The position numbers and the translations under genes are program-made. The notes under the pieces were generated by a model, which saw only the letters and a list, made by a program, of their open reading frames with translations, was not told the origin of the DNA and did no database searches. Shown here one piece after another: positions 25,527-34,689 of a stretch of DNA of 64,000 bases. How positions within the stretch are numbered: the first letter of the stretch is position 1; each line of letters begins with the position of its first letter. Source of the stretch: Streptomyces nymphaeiformis (GTDB lineage Bacteria > Actinomycetota > Actinomycetes > Streptomycetales > Streptomycetaceae); the NCBI RefSeq assembly GCF_014203895.1, contig NZ_JACHJY010000013.1, positions 186,001 to 250,000 of the forward strand, in the 5' to 3' direction.

Positions 25527-26814
25527 CGACGGGCGACGCGACGGCCGAGCAGAGCGGGCGGACCGGCCGGAAGACCGGCCTGAGGACCGGCCGGACGCGA
25601 TCGCTCCGCGCGCAGTGGGGTCGCCCTGGCTCCTCCGACGTGACCTCCGGCATGGTCACCGGTCTCTTCTCGATCCCTGAGGGCATGGCGTACGCGTCGA
25701 TCGCCGGGTTCAATCCCGTCGCGGGCCTGTACGCCGGAGTCGTGCCGCCGATCCTGGGCTCGCTCACCGCCCCGACCGTCCTCATGACCACGACGCTGAC
25801 CAGCGCCATCGCGCTGACCGGCCAGAGCGTCCTGGCCGACGCCGGCCTCGACCCGCACGGCGCCGGGAACGTGGCCGCTCTCACCGTCCTCGTCGGCCTG
25901 ATCATGCTCGTGATGGGGCTGCTGCGGCTCGGTGTCGTGCTCGCCTTCGTCGCCAACGTCGGCGGCGGCCTCTTCCAGGCTCTGCCGTCGGGCGGCTCTC
26001 TCTCCCGTACGGGCGTGGCCGCCTCGGCGGGCGCGCGTACCCGCTGGGCCGGAGTCGTCTCGGGCGTCTTCCTCGCGCTCGTCGTCCTCGTCGCGGGCAC
26101 GCTCGCCGAGCACATCCCCATGCCCGTGATCGGCGGCCTGATCCTCGTCGCCGGCGGTGAACTGATCTGGGGCAAGCGCCAGGACATCCTGCTCGTCCTG
26201 CGCACCTCCAAGCTCTCCACCGCCGCGATGCTGGTGACCTTCCTGGCCACCACCCAACTCCCGCTCCAGCGAGCCATCGTCATCGGGGCGGTGCTCTCCC
26301 TCCTGCTCTACTGCGCCCAGGCAGCCCGCCACGCCCGTTTCACCGCCCTCGTACGGGACGAGGCCGACCAATGGTCCACCGCCCCGGTCCCGGCCCGGCT
26401 GCCCCGGCCCGCGTCACCGTCCTCGCCTACGAGGGCACCAGCCTCTTCGCCGAACTCCCCGCCCTCCGGACGACCCTGCCCGACCCGGCAGACGCGCGGA
26501 ACGCCGTCCTCGTGCTGGTCGTCCGCACCGCCCCGGACATCCCCTCCTCCGCGATCCTCAAGGCCCTGCGCCGCTACGCCGCCACGCTCACCTCCCAGGG
26601 CGGCCGACTCGTCCTGGCGGGCGTCCGGCCCGAAACGGCCGAGGTGCTCCGCCGCACGGGCATCGCCGACCACGTCACCCTCGTCCCAGCCGACGAAGGC
26701 CCGCTCCTCGCTCCCCTGGACACGGCCTACGCCGAAGCCTCGGCCTGGCTCGCCGCGCCCAGGCCCGCGGATGCCGAACGACCCTCGGGGGGAGCCCCAC
26801 CGCCGCAGCGCTGA
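25523..26814 (+). pseudogene. SulP anion transporter with internal deletion and frameshift
   Basis: It starts at GTG 25523, coupled to the GAP gene. The beginning is SulP (TGLFSIPEGMAYASIAGFNP; AGLYAGVVPPILGSLTAPTV). At about residue 145 the text jumps from LGVVLAFVANVG directly to GGLFQALPSGGSLSRTGVA, so roughly 200 residues of central membrane domain are missing. After EADQWSTAPVPARLP the frame is lost, and the STAS domain (RVTVLAYEGTSLFAELPALR; TGIADHVTLVPADE) continues in another frame. Unlikely to transport. Confidence 0.7.
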
Positions 26815-26936
26815 GAGCTCCCTTGCGGTCCCACCCGAACCTTCGGGAAGTCCTCAGGCGATCCGGTCACCGGAGGTCGCCTTTGGCGGCTTCAATTTCA
26901 CGAGGCCGAAGGCCAGTCCGACCAAGACGACCCTCT

Positions 26937-27764
26937 CTACGAAGGTGCGCCGGCGAGCCAGACGGCCACGCCACCGTGGTGCGAGCAGGTACCCCGACGG
27001 TGCGCGGAATAGCTGTAGCTACCGTCGTTGCATTGGGCGGTGGCTCCTGCGGGTGCCTGTTGAGCGCCGTCTGAGGACGTAGAAGAGCTCGAGTCGCTTC
27101 CCGACGAACTGGAGCCGATCGACGAACTGGAGCCGATCGACGAACTGGAGCTGCTGCTGGACGAGTCGTCGCCGTAGTCGTTGCCGGTGCCGGAAACGGT
27201 GGAGGAACCGTCGTCGCCGTTGTCGTCCCCCGTACCGGAAACGGTGGAGGAACCGTCATCGCCGTAGTCGGTCCCTGCACTCGAGCTGGTGGAGGAGTCG
27301 TCGGGGCCGGATTCGTCGCTGCTGCCGACCCCTGTCGGGTCGTCGCAGGTCTCACCCTCGCTGGATTTGACGGTGTCGAACGTGAGCGTGTCGTCCGTGC
27401 TCATCGTCGCGCCGGCCGCGGGCTGCTGAGAGCAGACCGTCCAGTTGCGGTCCAGGAACTGCTGACGATCCAGACCGGTGGCGTCCGTCGAGTCGAGGTT
27501 GTAGATGCCGTCGGCCTGTGCTGCGTCCTGGGCTGCCTGGAGCTCCATGCCGACGAAGTCCGCGACCGTGACGGTCGTGGCCTTGTCGTCGTGGACGGAT
27601 GACGAGATCGATGAGGTCGATGAGGCGGACGACGGGTCGTTGTCGTCGTTGAACAGAGCACTGCACCCGCCGACTACGAGAAGTACGGCGAGCATGAAGC
27701 CACAGCCGACGCGGAAGTTCTTCCTGTCCTCCGCGGTCGGCTGAGGTCTCTGGTTTCGGGCCAT
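26937..27764 (-). CDS. PASTA/DUF3761 secreted lipoprotein with repetitive linker
   Basis: 275 residues. A basic N-terminus (MARNQRPQPTAEDRKNFRVG) and hydrophobic helix end in lipobox VVGGC (about Cys34). A PASTA-like domain (about 65-135: TVADFVGMELQAAQDAAQAD ... CSQQPAAGATM) follows, then a Ser/Asp/Gly-rich linker (about 140-235), then DUF3761 (AQCNDGSYSYSAHRRGTCSH then HGGVAVWL). The protein is anchored outside the membrane. PASTA may bind cell wall muropeptides. The linker is encoded by tandem DNA repeats. Confidence 0.75.
   Translation of the reverse strand: MARNQRPQPTAEDRKNFRVGCGFMLAVLLVVGGCSALFNDDNDPSSASSTSSISSSVHDDKATTVTVADFVGMELQAAQDAAQADGIYNLDSTDATGLDRQQFLDRNWTVCSQQPAAGATMSTDDTLTFDTVKSSEGETCDDPTGVGSSDESGPDDSSTSSSAGTDYGDDGSSTVSGTGDDNGDDGSSTVSGTGNDYGDDSSSSSSSSSIGSSSSIGSSSSGSDSSSSTSSDGAQQAPAGATAQCNDGSYSYSAHRRGTCSHHGGVAVWLAGAPS
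27103..27257. repeat. tandem repeats encoding the lipoprotein linker
   Basis: An 18-bp unit (GACGAACTGGAGCCGATC) occurs two and two-thirds times at 27103-27150. A 23-bp block (CCGGAAACGGTGGAGGAACC plus GTC) recurs at 27190-27212 and 27235-27257, period 45. Unit lengths are multiples of three, so copy-number change would lengthen or shorten the linker in frame. Confidence 0.8.
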
Positions 27765-27896
27765 GTCTGGGTCCCCCCCTTGCTCCTACGAGATGCACGC
27801 TCCCCTGCGTGCCTCGTCCTGCTCCCGGTCGCGAATCGACGCCCGCTTGCGGGCTGGGGCAGGTGATGTCAGGGCGATGACTTTAGCCTCGTACTG

Positions 27897-28088
27897 TCAG
27901 GTAGATGACCGTTCAATGAAAATCAGCCAGAGGTCGCAGTCGACCCGGCCCTGCCGGTGGAGATCGGCGACGGCGAGGCAGAGGTCGACCGCTGCGTCAG
28001 CTGCGTCCCGGCCTTCTCGGGTGCCCTGGTGGGTGGCGAGGACCGGCAGGGCCGGACAGCTGCGCATCTCGTGACTGGACTTGTCCAT
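27897..28088 (-). CDS. small hypothetical protein
   Basis: 63 residues from ATG 28086-28088 (MDKSSHEMRSCPALPVLATH). Helical segment EGRDAADAAVDLCLAVADLH, end LWLIFIERSST. Codon use matches real genes. No clear ribosome binding site and no known domain. It lies divergently just upstream of the MerR gene. Confidence 0.5.
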   Translation of the reverse strand: MDKSSHEMRSCPALPVLATHQGTREGRDAADAAVDLCLAVADLHRQGRVDCDLWLIFIERSST

Positions 28089-28162
28089 GTGCTGTGCCGA
28101 GCAGGGCAGTCTGGTGGCTTGAGGCTTGAGTCTCCGGTAGGGGGAGACGTGAAGGTGGGGGC

Positions 28163-29113
28163 ATGAACGGCGAGACGCTCTACTCGATCGGTGATCTGGC
28201 TCGGAGGACGGGTCTGACGGTGAAGGCCATCCGGTTCTACGCCGACACCGGGGTCGTGCCACCCACCACCCGCACTCCGGCCGGATACCGCCGGTACGGT
28301 GCCGATTCCCTCGCGTGCCTCGAGCTCGTACGCACCCTGCGCGAGCTGGGAATCGACCTGGCCACGATCCGCAGGGTCGTGGACCGGGAGGTCTCGCTGA
28401 CGGACGTCGCGGCGACGCACGCCGAGGCACTGGACGTGCAGATCCGCGTCCTGCGGCAGCGCCGCGCTGTGCTGACGGCGGTGGCCCGGCGCGGCTCGAC
28501 CCCCCAGGAGATGGATCTCATGCATAAACTGGCACGTCTGTCGGCAGACGAACGGCAGTATCTGATCGATGACTTCCTCGGTGCCGTGTTCGACGGCCTG
28601 CACGATCACCCCGCGTTCGCGGCGGCCATCCGCTCATTGACACCCGAACTGCCCGACGACCCCGAGCCCGAGCAGATCGAGGCGTGGGTACGGCTGGCCG
28701 AGCTGTCCCAGGACCGCGATTTCCGCACCACACTGCACGGCATGGCCCAGGACCTGGCGGCCGACCGGGCCCCGGACGACGCCACGGGCCTGCCCCGGGT
28801 CCTCGTCGAAGCCGTCCGGGCCCAGGTGACACCGGCACTCGAGGCCGGTGTCGAGCCGGACTCGCCGGCTGCGGAGCCGATCGTGAGCGCACTCGCGGCC
28901 CACTATGCGCGCATCCTCGGCCACCCGGCCTCACACGATCCCCGCGCCCTTTACCGGAGACTCGCCGCCCGGCTGGAGCGGATGAACGACGCGCGCTGGG
29001 ACCAGTACCTGTCGTTGTTGGCCGTCGTCAACGGCTGGCCGGCCCCCGAGAGCCTGGCGCCCGCACTCATCTGGTCCGCTGCGGCACTCCGTACCCGGAT
29101 GCTGCAGCAATGA
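28163..29113 (+). CDS. MerR family regulator with long C-terminal domain
   Basis: 316 residues, GAAGGTGG upstream of the ATG. The MerR winged helix-turn-helix (LYSIGDLARRTGLTVKAIRF; TPAGYRRYGADSLACLELVR) occupies 5-75, followed by the dimerisation helix. The C-terminal 200 residues form a helical domain without metal-binding cysteines, so drug or metabolite sensing is more likely than metal. The stop overlaps the start of the MFS gene (ATGA), its likely target. Confidence 0.85.
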   Translation: MNGETLYSIGDLARRTGLTVKAIRFYADTGVVPPTTRTPAGYRRYGADSLACLELVRTLRELGIDLATIRRVVDREVSLTDVAATHAEALDVQIRVLRQRRAVLTAVARRGSTPQEMDLMHKLARLSADERQYLIDDFLGAVFDGLHDHPAFAAAIRSLTPELPDDPEPEQIEAWVRLAELSQDRDFRTTLHGMAQDLAADRAPDDATGLPRVLVEAVRAQVTPALEAGVEPDSPAAEPIVSALAAHYARILGHPASHDPRALYRRLAARLERMNDARWDQYLSLLAVVNGWPAPESLAPALIWSAAALRTRMLQQ

Positions 29114-30097
29114 GCCGCTCACGCACCACGCTCGACACCACAGGACCGGACCACCCGGAGCAGGACCGGATCCTTGCCGACTACCAGAACTTGCTCCGCG
29201 TGCCCGGCTTCTGGCGCATGGCCGTCATCAGCATGACGTCGAAGCCGGCCGCGAGCATGACCAGCCTGAGCCTGCTGCTCCTGGTCAGCAGCTCCCATTC
29301 GTACGGGACCGCCGGACTGGCGGTGGGTTGCTCCGCCCTCGGCCAAGGCCTGACCGCACCGTTGCGAGAACGGCTCATCGACCGGTTACCGGTCCGTCCG
29401 GTCCTGTTCAGCTGCCTTGCCGTCAATCTCACCGCCACCATCGCCGTGATCACGGCGGTTCAGGGCGGCGCTGACGCCATGCTGATCTGCACATTGTCCG
29501 CAGCCGTCGGCGCGAGTGCTCCACCCGTCGCGGTGATGATGCGATTCGTCTGGCACAGCGTCACCACCAGCACAACCCTGAAGACGGCGATGGCGCTCGA
29601 CGCTTCCATGATGGGTGCCGCGCTGATCGTCGGACCGGTGCTCGCCGGCTGGCTCAGCCTGTCGCTCTCGCCTCTCCCGCCGTTTGCGGCCATCACGACG
29701 ATGACGGTCACCAGTGTCGCGCTGGTGGGTAATTCCTCTGCAGTCGTCGTGCCTTCGGCCGCCGCCGGGCACTGGCTGGGGCCTTTGACCTCGTCCCCGT
29801 TACGCCTCCTGTTGGCGGCCGACGCCCTGTTCGTCACGGGGGTGACGGCCGTGGAGGTGGTGCTGCCGATCTACGCGCGGCAGGAGCACGCCGGCCGGGC
29901 AGGTCACCGAGACCATGTCCTGGCTCAGCACCCTCGACATGGCCGGTGGTGCGGCAGGAGCGGCCGTGTTCGCGCACCTCGCCGAGGCGAAAGGAAGCCC
30001 GACGGCTTTCGTGCTCGTTCCTGTGCTGGTCGTGACGGCTGCTGCGGCCGGCTGGAGGGTCTGCGGTAGCAGATGGGAGCGCAGGCGAGGCTGGTGA
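29110..30097 (+). pseudogene. MFS transporter, internally deleted and frameshifted
   Basis: Translation from ATG 29110 gives about seven membrane segments (GFWRMAVISMTSKPAASMTS ... LLLAADALFVTGVTAVEVVL). After VLPIYARQEHAG the frame is lost; the final helices (MSWLSTLDMAGGAAGAAVFA; FVLVPVLVVTAAAAGWRVCG) lie in another frame to 30097. About 100 residues between the two parts are missing compared with a 12-helix MFS protein. The coupled MerR gene is intact. Confidence 0.65.
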
Positions 30098-30155
30098 AGG
30101 CGAGGAAGCGGTCGGCTTTGCGTGCGTAGCGTCGAGAGAGGATCGGATCCGGCGG
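30066..30155 (-). mobile_element. transposase C-terminal remnant (IS5-type)
   Basis: Minus-strand translation ILSRRYARKADRFLAFTSLA followed by CAPICYRR resembles the C-terminal helix of IS5-family transposases. Only about 30 codons remain, directly after the broken MFS gene, which may mark the deletion end point. Confidence 0.55.
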
Positions 30156-30359
30156 ATGAGCCGACGCCGGTGGCCGATGCGGTACGGCGTACGACCAGCG
30201 GACGCTCACGTGGAGATGTCTGGCGCGCTCGACGAGGACGGAGCCGGCTTCGCCGTCGAGCCTGCTTCCTCGGTCGATCGCCTGGGCGAGACGTCCCCGC
30301 GGCTCGGCGGCGACGGCAGATGCCACGAGGGCGATCGACGTCGTGCTTGGCGCGGAGGG

Positions 30360-30404
30360 CGGGTGGGTGAGATCGAGGCCGATGCCCTCGATCTCACCCA
30401 CCCG
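30360..30404. repeat. perfect 19-bp inverted repeat, 7-nt loop
   Basis: CGGGTGGGTGAGATCGAGG, seven bases, then its exact complement. It is a long fold-back in the debris between the transposase remnant and the metalloprotease gene. It could act as a terminator for the gene at 30487-31776 (minus strand, ending 83 bases away) or be a scar of a recombination event. Confidence 0.7.
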
Positions 30405-30486
30405 GCACGTTGTCGCAGACGCCGACGTAGATCCGCCGGGAGTCGTGCGGCGTGAGCTTCAGCCCGGCGCCCACGCGGTGACGAGG

Positions 30487-31776
30487 TCATGGCCGCCGCG
30501 TCACGCTGAGCCTTGCCGTGCGCGTAGCGGCGTCGATGTTCAGGACCTTGACCTGGACGAGCGTTCCTGTGGGGCCGGCGGGGTTTCCTCTGAGGAACTC
30601 GTCGCCTGTCCGCAGGTCCTGGTGGCCGTTCGTCGCGGGGAGGAGGTCCGACTGGTTGCCGTTGAACTCGTGCACCAGAACGCACGGCTGGGAGATGGCC
30701 GCGTCCCAGAGTTCCTTCACGCGGAACTCGAAGAAGTACGGGCCCACGCGGGCGCAGAGGTAGCCGGCGAGACCGCGGCTGTGGAGCGGTCTCAGGTCGA
30801 CGATCCTGTTCGACTCGGTGGCAGCGGCCTGCCAGACGCGTGAGGCGTCGAGCCATCCCCGGCCCGCCATGTTGGCGGCGTTGAGCCCGGGGCCGATCCG
30901 CCAGATCGGCCGCCCGCTGCCGTCCAGCTCCTTGTAGACCGGGTGCGGCGCCATGTAGAGGCCGCGGTTGCTCATGACGTCCCAGCTGTCCCTGTACTCG
31001 ACGCCCCCTGCCCGGGAGTGGTCGAGGGAATACACGTGGCCCATCTCCTGCCCGACCAGGGCAGGGGAAAGCGAGGACATGCCGGCGCCGTCCCTGTCGT
31101 CGCCGGAGACGCCGCCGAGCCCCGCCCCGCCGAAGAGGTCCGTGGGGGGATGCGTGATGACGAAGACGTGATCCGCGTAGGGGGAGAGGTTCTCACCGGC
31201 GTTCGCCGCGGCTTTGCGTGCCCATGTGATGAGGTCCGCGCGGCCTGCCGGGTTCGCTCCCGACCCGGTGTAGTCGCTCTTCTTCTGGGGGATCGTGTAC
31301 CAGCCGAACACCCTGGACACGCTGAGGTCGAGTGTTCCGTGGGACATCTCCCAGAAGTGGTCGACCATGTTGAACTTGCCGACGCCTGCGCCACCGAACA
31401 CCTCCGTGAAGCGTTCGCGGGGATAGGACGGTGCCGTGGTCGCGTCACTGAACTTGATCAGCACGACAGCCCAGGAGGACGGCTTTGCCGGCGGCTGCAG
31501 GAAGGCGATCTCCGTCCAGTCCGTTGCGTAGGTGCCGGCGGGGAAGACGGTGACGTCCTTGATGGCGTTGTCCGCGTCGATGGAACAGATGACTATGCGC
31601 CCGGAGGGAGCGTAGAAGAGGATGCGACCGCCTTGGAGCGCGGCGACCTGCGTCCAGTCCGATGCGAAACCACCTGCGGGGATGACTCTTTCATCCTTGA
31701 GGATGTTGTCGACACCGATCGACTCGACGACTCCTCGCCCCCCTGCGCCGTAGAAGAGAATGCGATCCGACAGCAT
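30487..31776 (-). CDS. M6/metalloprotease-like protein with N-terminal propeller-type repeats
   Basis: 429 residues from ATG 31776 (MLSDRILFYGAGGRG). Two tachylectin-like repeats (DRILFYGAGGRGVVESIGVD; GGRILFYAPSGRIVICSIDA; each ending FASDWTQVAAL/YATDWTEIAFL) fill 1-95. A catalytic-like domain follows with YADHVFVITHPPTDLFGGAG and VGQEMGHVYSLDHSRAGGVE (about 241-260). The expected first zinc His of HExxH is Gln here; the second His and the downstream Asp-His remain. The C-terminus is beta-rich. No signal peptide is visible. Confidence 0.65.
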   Translation of the reverse strand: MLSDRILFYGAGGRGVVESIGVDNILKDERVIPAGGFASDWTQVAALQGGRILFYAPSGRIVICSIDADNAIKDVTVFPAGTYATDWTEIAFLQPPAKPSSWAVVLIKFSDATTAPSYPRERFTEVFGGAGVGKFNMVDHFWEMSHGTLDLSVSRVFGWYTIPQKKSDYTGSGANPAGRADLITWARKAAANAGENLSPYADHVFVITHPPTDLFGGAGLGGVSGDDRDGAGMSSLSPALVGQEMGHVYSLDHSRAGGVEYRDSWDVMSNRGLYMAPHPVYKELDGSGRPIWRIGPGLNAANMAGRGWLDASRVWQAAATESNRIVDLRPLHSRGLAGYLCARVGPYFFEFRVKELWDAAISQPCVLVHEFNGNQSDLLPATNGHQDLRTGDEFLRGNPAGPTGTLVQVKVLNIDAATRTARLSVTRRP

Positions 31777-31886
31777 GTCGCCCTTCCGCGACCGCATCCA
31801 TTCCTCGTTCCATTATGGCCACGACCTGTCGAACTGCGCGAGTTGAGTCGTCGTGCTATGGGAGGGCCGGAGGTCCGTCGTCAAGG

Positions 31887-31945
31887 CCCGAGAACGCCGC
31901 GACGAGACCGCCCGTACGGGCGGGGGGTGAGGCGGCGTTCTCGGG
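31887..31945. terminator. large nested hairpin downstream of peptide deformylase
   Basis: Outer arms CCCGAGAACGCCGC (31887-31900) and its exact complement (31932-31945) enclose a 16-bp perfect palindrome CCGCCCGTACGGGCGG (31908-31923). It sits between the deformylase stop (32145, minus strand) and the start of the metalloprotease-like gene. A strong Rho-independent-like structure without U-tract, as usual in Streptomyces. Confidence 0.7.
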
Positions 31946-32144
31946 GTGATCAGGCTGCCGGCCGCCCTGTGGGAACTTCCCGGGGTGAGCCCCGTCGGTC
32001 TGCGCCGGGCCCGGATCGACGACCCGGAATTCCTCGGCATGGCCGGTCGGGACGGCATGGCCACGTGCCGTGTGGGGAGGATCGAGCACGCATCGTCAGT
32101 GGTGCGCGGTGCATCCGTCGAGCACGTGGGTGCTGACAAGCATC

Positions 32145-32807
32145 TCATCGGCCCAGGCGGGCGGCCTCGATCGCGCGCTGCGCGAAGGCGGCCTCCCTGC
32201 GGTCTTCCATCTGCCGCAACGCGTCCTTGCGGTCCCGTTGGGAGAGTCGGTCGAGATACGTGTGGCCGACGAGGTGATCGGTCTCATGCTGCAGGCACCG
32301 GGCGAAGTAGCCGAACCCCTCGATGACGAGAGGGTTGCCGTCCTTGTCGAACCCGCGGACGACAGCACGATCGGTGCGGGGAACCGCCATGGCGGCACCG
32401 GGTACGGACAGGCAGCCCTCGAGTTCGTCGACGAGCCGCCGACTCCCCGGATCGGGCACGTTCAGAACCGGGTTGATGAGGTGACCGACGTGCCGGATCC
32501 CCTCGTCGTCCGGGCAGTCGTACACGAACAGGCACAGAACGACGCCAACCTGGTTGGCGGCAAGGCCGGCGCCGTCGGCCACATGCATGGTCACGAACAT
32601 GTCGTCGATCAACGCCGACAACTCCGGAGTCCCGAACTCGGTCACCTCCCGGCACGGACGGCTCGGCACCTCCTCACCCACCACCGTGACCCTGCGCACC
32701 GAACCCCGTTCCACCTCTGGTGACAGAGCCGGATAGGCGTCTACCGGGCGTCCTTGCACACGGACTCGTCGGTCGACGGGACGGGACTGCTCGTGACGAA
32801 CGGACAT
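32145..32807 (-). CDS. def: peptide deformylase
   Basis: 220 residues from ATG 32805-32807 with AAAGGAGA upstream; the open frame reaching 33419 is not coding. All three motifs are intact: GAGLAANQVG (79-88), EGCLSVPG (130-137) and QHETDHLVG (173-181), giving the Fe/Zn ligands Cys, His, His and the catalytic Glu. It removes the formyl group from nascent proteins. The N-terminal 40 residues exceed the minimal enzyme, typical of extra actinobacterial deformylases, which sometimes serve resistance near antibiotic clusters. Confidence 0.9.
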   Translation of the reverse strand: MSVRHEQSRPVDRRVRVQGRPVDAYPALSPEVERGSVRRVTVVGEEVPSRPCREVTEFGTPELSALIDDMFVTMHVADGAGLAANQVGVVLCLFVYDCPDDEGIRHVGHLINPVLNVPDPGSRRLVDELEGCLSVPGAAMAVPRTDRAVVRGFDKDGNPLVIEGFGYFARCLQHETDHLVGHTYLDRLSQRDRKDALRQMEDRREAAFAQRAIEAARLGR

Positions 32808-33008
32808 GGCCGTCTCCTTTGCGCGCGCCGCAGATGCCGCGGAGGCCACCGCAGTTGATGCCTTCAGCAGGACTGCTGCCTGCCAACTCCGGAAGCGGCC
32901 TCCCGGCTGGGCTGCAGCTCTGGTCTCTGCTCGTTCCACCTGCGGCAGCTCGCACGTCACGGATTCATCGAAGAAGCCCCCCATCGCGGGGGTCGTGCAC
33001 GTCCTTGG

Positions 33009-33344
33009 CGTCTGAAGCAGCACACCCTCGCCGCGGACGGTCCTGTGGAGGAGCAGTTCGGCGACTTGGCCCGCGGGCTGGAGGACGAGAGCTGGCAGCG
33101 ATGGCTGGACCGGCGAGAAGAAGTGCCGTCCGAGTGGCGCCACGACGAAGCCTTCAGTGCTGTCGCCTATCTGACACCTGAAGAGATGAGCCGGGTCGCG
33201 AACGTGATCCGGCGGGCGCTCGAGCCCTACCAGGACCGCGAACAACGTCCCCTCGCCCGGCCCGACGGCGCTCGGCCGGTGGCCCTCATCACCCGACTGT
33301 TCCCCCTGCTTCCCCATCCGGCAGACGACGCGGACCAGGGCTGA
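33009..33344 (+). pseudogene. ArsR-type regulator lacking its DNA-binding domain
   Basis: The frame reads RLKQHTLAADGPVEEQFGDL, ... EEVPSEWRHDEAFSAVAYLT and PEEMSRVANVIRRALEPYQD, ending ARPVALITRLFPLLPHPAD. This is the conserved C-terminal half of a Streptomyces winged-helix ArsR-like regulator. The N-terminal winged helix is absent: upstream sequence has no family resemblance. Translation could only start at GTG 33045. Confidence 0.6.
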
Positions 33345-33645
33345 GGAGCCGTTGGCAGACGGCCCGTGGTGCGGCCGACCACCCGCCTTCGGGGGATGGG
33401 TGGCGGGAGGTCGGCCCATCGCGCTTCCGTGAGGCGTGGGGCTGCCGGCGGGTCGGTCGCCGGCAGCCGTTGTCCGACTCGCCGAAGTTCCTGGTGCTGC
33501 TCCACGGCCTGCCTGAAGACCGCCCCGCAGGCTGGGCCGATGCCAGGGCTATCGCGAGGCGGGGGTGCGACGAGAGGTGGCGGACGATGCTGCGGAGAGT
33601 CCGGCCCGCTGTTCCCGGTTGCCCTCTGCGCGTGCGATCAAGGCG
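33345..33645. other. intergenic region, nothing recognised
   Basis: About 300 bases between the ArsR remnant and the end of the serine hydrolase gene, without a supported gene or clear structure. Confidence 0.5.
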
Positions 33646-34569
33646 TCAGCCCTGGGGCACCGCGACGTACGCCTCGCTCGGCGTGGTGGTCGGGGCGTAA
33701 CGGGTCGCAGTGGTCGCGGTCGGGATCAGGTCCCGGTGGATCACCTTGGCCACGGCCTGGATCGTGTTCACGCCGTAGGTCATCGTGCTGTTGCCGTCGG
33801 TGAGCACGGAGATGGTGTAGTCGTGGCCGCCTCCCTGGAACGTGCCGACGCTGTGCACGCGCCAGCCGCGCGTGGCGCGCTGAAGCCAGCCGTTCTTGAC
33901 GTGCACGGACACGGAGGAAGGCGCGCCGGCCGGCGTTCCCCACCTCTGCGAGCTGACGACCTGCCCCATGAGCTTGCTGATGTAGGCGCGGGAGTTGTCG
34001 CTCAGGACGGTGTTCCTGGCGGTGATCAGCGAGAGCAGACGCTGCTCGTCGGTGACGTTGATCTGGGTGAGCCCCCAGTAGCCGCCGGACCCCGGCACCG
34101 TCCGCGTCATGCCGGCAGCGGCCAGGAAGCCCTTCACCTTGGTGACGCCGAGCTGGTTCCACAGGGAGGTGGTGGCCGCGTTGTCGGACTTGGTGATCAT
34201 GGCGGTGGCCAGGGTGGACTCGCGCGTGGTCAGGTACCGGTTGGTCTTCTTGGCGTCCCACAGGAGCGTGGCGAGGACGGTCACCTTCACGACGCTGGCC
34301 GAGTCGTACGAGGTCGTGGCCCGCAGGGTGCAGGTGGTGTTCGTGGTGCGGTCGCGCAGGCCGACGGCGACGGTACCGGTGCGCGTGGCGAGGGCGGCGG
34401 TGATGTCCCTCTGAAGCTTGGTGGCGAGCCCGGCCTTGCCGGACGTGCAGCTGACCTGCGGCGCGGTGGCGGCGGAGGCGGGTGCCGCGCCCGCGACGAC
34501 GGGCACGAGCATCCCGGCGGCGGCCACGGCCGGAAGCACGCGGGCGCGCAGGGATATGTGGTGAGTCAT
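33646..34569 (-). CDS. secreted class A beta-lactamase-like serine hydrolase
   Basis: 307 residues from ATG 34567-34569 with GGGGGGA upstream. Signal peptide: MTHHISLRARVLPAVAAAGM ... ending near ASAA (about 34). The penicillin-recognising fold carries SVVK (92-95) as SxxK and SDN (128-130). The KTG position is filled by VKNGW. Overall similarity is to the beta-lactamase2/serine hydrolase group rather than to a true lactamase. It acts outside the membrane, perhaps on cell-wall peptides. Its start codon lies in a predicted stem (34562-34628). Confidence 0.8.
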   Translation of the reverse strand: MTHHISLRARVLPAVAAAGMLVPVVAGAAPASAATAPQVSCTSGKAGLATKLQRDITAALATRTGTVAVGLRDRTTNTTCTLRATTSYDSASVVKVTVLATLLWDAKKTNRYLTTRESTLATAMITKSDNAATTSLWNQLGVTKVKGFLAAAGMTRTVPGSGGYWGLTQINVTDEQRLLSLITARNTVLSDNSRAYISKLMGQVVSSQRWGTPAGAPSSVSVHVKNGWLQRATRGWRVHSVGTFQGGGHDYTISVLTDGNSTMTYGVNTIQAVAKVIHRDLIPTATTATRYAPTTTPSEAYVAVPQG

Positions 34570-34628
34570 GTGGGTCCCCCCTGGAGTGAAACGAACACGC
34601 CTTCGGCGTGCTCGCCTTACATGACTCA
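34562..34628 (-). promoter_or_regulatory. 5'-UTR stem that pairs the start codon of the serine hydrolase
   Basis: TGAGTCATGT (34562-34571) and ACATGACTCA (34619-34628) are perfect 10-bp complements. On the transcript the second arm contains the AUG. Inside the loop are the GGGGGGA ribosome binding site and a smaller hairpin (CACGCC, 3-nt loop, GGCGTG; 34596-34610). This would hide the start codon and could regulate translation. Confidence 0.55.
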
Positions 34629-34689
34629 TGAGCGTGCGGATGGTTGTGCGAATCCGGTGGAATTCTTGGACCGGGCGCCCCGGGCGCCC

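Noticed and set aside
24752..26371. 539-residue minus-strand open frame
   Set aside because: Antisense to the GAP and SulP genes, low-complexity composition.
28684..29109. Plus-strand frame running into the MFS gene from within the MerR gene
   Set aside because: Shadow of the MerR C-terminus; the MFS ATG at 29110 has the typical overlap with the MerR stop.
31856..32148. Frames on both strands between deformylase and metalloprotease genes
   Set aside because: Overlap the nested hairpin and lack a ribosome binding site and consistent codon bias.
33646..34569. True beta-lactamase call
   Set aside because: KTG is replaced by KNG and a class A Glu166-type residue was not identified; general serine hydrolase is safer.
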